Assembly: GCA_009787645.1 (NCBI GenBank)
Contig: WQSZ01000005.1
Coordinates: 244 to 32,519, forward strand
Source: Candidatus Fibrimonadales bacterium
GTDB taxonomy: Bacteria > Fibrobacterota > Fibrobacteria > Fibrobacterales > Fibrobacteraceae
DNA: 32,276 nt
Reading direction: 5' to 3'
Shown one piece after another: positions 31,771 through 32,276 of this stretch; position 1 is the first letter of the stretch; each line of letters begins with the position of its first letter. The notes below the pieces were generated by a model that worked only from the letters and a program-made list of their open reading frames with translations, was not told the DNA's origin and did no database searches. The position numbers and the translations under genes were made by a program.

Positions 31771-31843
31771 AGCGAAAGACGGGATTCGGACCCGCGACCG
31801 TTAGCTTGGGAAGCTAGCGCTCTACCAACTGAGCTACTTTCGC
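31771..31843 (-). tRNA. tRNA-Gly (anticodon CCC)
   Basis: The 73-nt gene folds as a cloverleaf: acceptor GCGAAAG/CTTTCGC, D-arm GCTC/GAGC with AGTTGGTA loop, anticodon arm CTAGC-TTCCCAA-GCTAA with anticodon CCC, variable CGGTC, and T-arm GCGGG-TCCGAAT-CCCGT, discriminator T. CCA is not encoded. Two oddities: position 55 is C rather than the near-universal T of the T-loop, and 27-43 is a C-A mismatch. It reads GGG codons. It lies directly upstream of the GH94 gene on the same strand. Confidence 0.93.
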
Positions 31844-31854
31844 TAGTTGTGAGT

Positions 31855-31860
31855 AATATA
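31855..31860 (-). promoter_or_regulatory. -10 box of the tRNA-Gly / GH94 transcript
   Basis: The minus strand reads TTCTATATTAC, with TATATT ending 11 nt before the mature 5' end of the tRNA. It is the only promoter-like element before the tRNA and GH94 genes. No TTGACA-like -35 is seen at 16-18 nt. Confidence 0.5.
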
Positions 31861-31868
31861 GAAAAGAT

Positions 31869-32276
31869 TTACAATTTGTATTCGGTTTCTACCACCAAAT
31901 TAGAAATCGCATACAAAGGCAAAATTTCGATATTGTCAATCTTGCCAAAATTTTCCAGCGAAGTTCTAATCCCCATTTCACTGCCTTTCTCTTGCATAAA
32001 CAAATGCAAACTCGGCATGGCTCCCTTCAAGCCGGACTTCACTTCAATCGGAATTATGGAGCGACCTTTTTGCACAACATAATCCACCTGGGCATTGCTC
32101 TGCTTTTTCTCCCTGTTCCAACAATATAACTTATACGGCATATAACAATTAGAGGCTTTCAATATTTCCAAACCAGCAAACATCTCCGCAAGCGAACCCA
32201 TATTTATCGTTTTAAAATCATCTGCGATAATTATTTCCGAAGCGTTAAAATCCAACATTCGCAAAAAGATACCTGT
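31869..32276 (-). CDS. DUF4143-type ATPase, C-terminal part (cut by the window edge)
   Basis: The frame is open to the right edge (upstream codons read TGIFLRMLDF), so the gene starts outside the window. The visible 135 residues match the C-terminal DUF4143 domain of AAA_14/DUF4143 ATPases: MGSLAEMFAGLEIL, YKLYCWNREKKQSNAQVDYVV, IPIEVKSGLKGAMPSLHLF and ILPLYAISNLV. The ExK within IEVKSG recalls a nuclease-like fold. These ATPases are common accessory genes in anaerobes; their role is unclear. A TTG start at 32264 is possible but not convincing. Confidence 0.85.
   Translation of the reverse strand, partial: TGIFLRMLDFNASEIIIADDFKTINMGSLAEMFAGLEILKASNCYMPYKLYCWNREKKQSNAQVDYVVQKGRSIIPIEVKSGLKGAMPSLHLFMQEKGSEMGIRTSLENFGKIDNIEILPLYAISNLVVETEYKL

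Overview
The window looks like a chromosomal segment from the phylum Fibrobacterota (Fibrobacter or a close relative). Three things point there: a lipoprotein with the Fibrobacter succinogenes major paralogous (FISUMP) domain at 2393-3130, several other short-signal lipoproteins typical of the group, and a GH94 cellobiose phosphorylase of the kind used by cellulose degraders. Coding density is very high. I see no insertion sequence, integrase, CRISPR array or phage gene.

Layout. 1-869 (+): the tail of nadC and coaX. 844-1494 (-): trmD, whose 3' end overlaps coaX. 1563-3130 (+): a secreted CsgG/HfaB-like protein and the FISUMP lipoprotein. 3131-18404 (-): an almost gapless division and cell wall (dcw) operon, read in the order mraZ, rsmH, ftsL, ftsI (PASTA-type PBP), murE, murF, ftsW, murG, murC, ftsQ, a very divergent ftsA, a divergent ftsZ, then cysS and ruvA. 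mraY and murD, normally inside this cluster, are missing from it. 18605-21296 (-): a GDP-sugar reductase-like SDR behind aguA and aguB (putrescine from agmatine). 21314-24407 (+): two lipoproteins and a small unknown protein. 24396-27001 (-): acyl-ACP thioesterase behind htpG. 27054-27929 (-): a membrane-anchored TIR-domain protein with a 15-residue repeat. 27947-29356 (-): a tandem duplication holding two small lipoprotein genes. 29287-31843 (-): cellobiose phosphorylase directly behind tRNA-Gly(CCC). 31869 to the right edge (-): the C-terminal part of a DUF4143 ATPase.

The most unusual segment is the duplication at 27947-29356. Each unit has a canonical promoter, a leader of about 115 nt with several possible helices, a small lipoprotein gene and a 59-nt 3' element with two mutually exclusive hairpins. 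By eye the leaders differ at about 4 of 111 positions and the 3' elements are identical, yet the two proteins share only about 38% of residues. The non-coding frame is therefore far better conserved than the genes in it. A 67-nt remnant of the 3' end of the cellobiose phosphorylase gene marks the duplication junction, and one copy carries an extra segment of about 130 bp with an intrinsic terminator between promoter and leader.

Other points of note: the FtsA-like protein has lost its phosphate-2 loop and the FtsZ beside it lacks the usual C-terminal peptide; two MraZ-box repeats lie upstream of mraZ; and several genes show a CTATATT or CTATTTT box only 6-7 nt before the start codon, which suggests leaderless transcripts. 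All calls come from reading the sequence; no database search was run.
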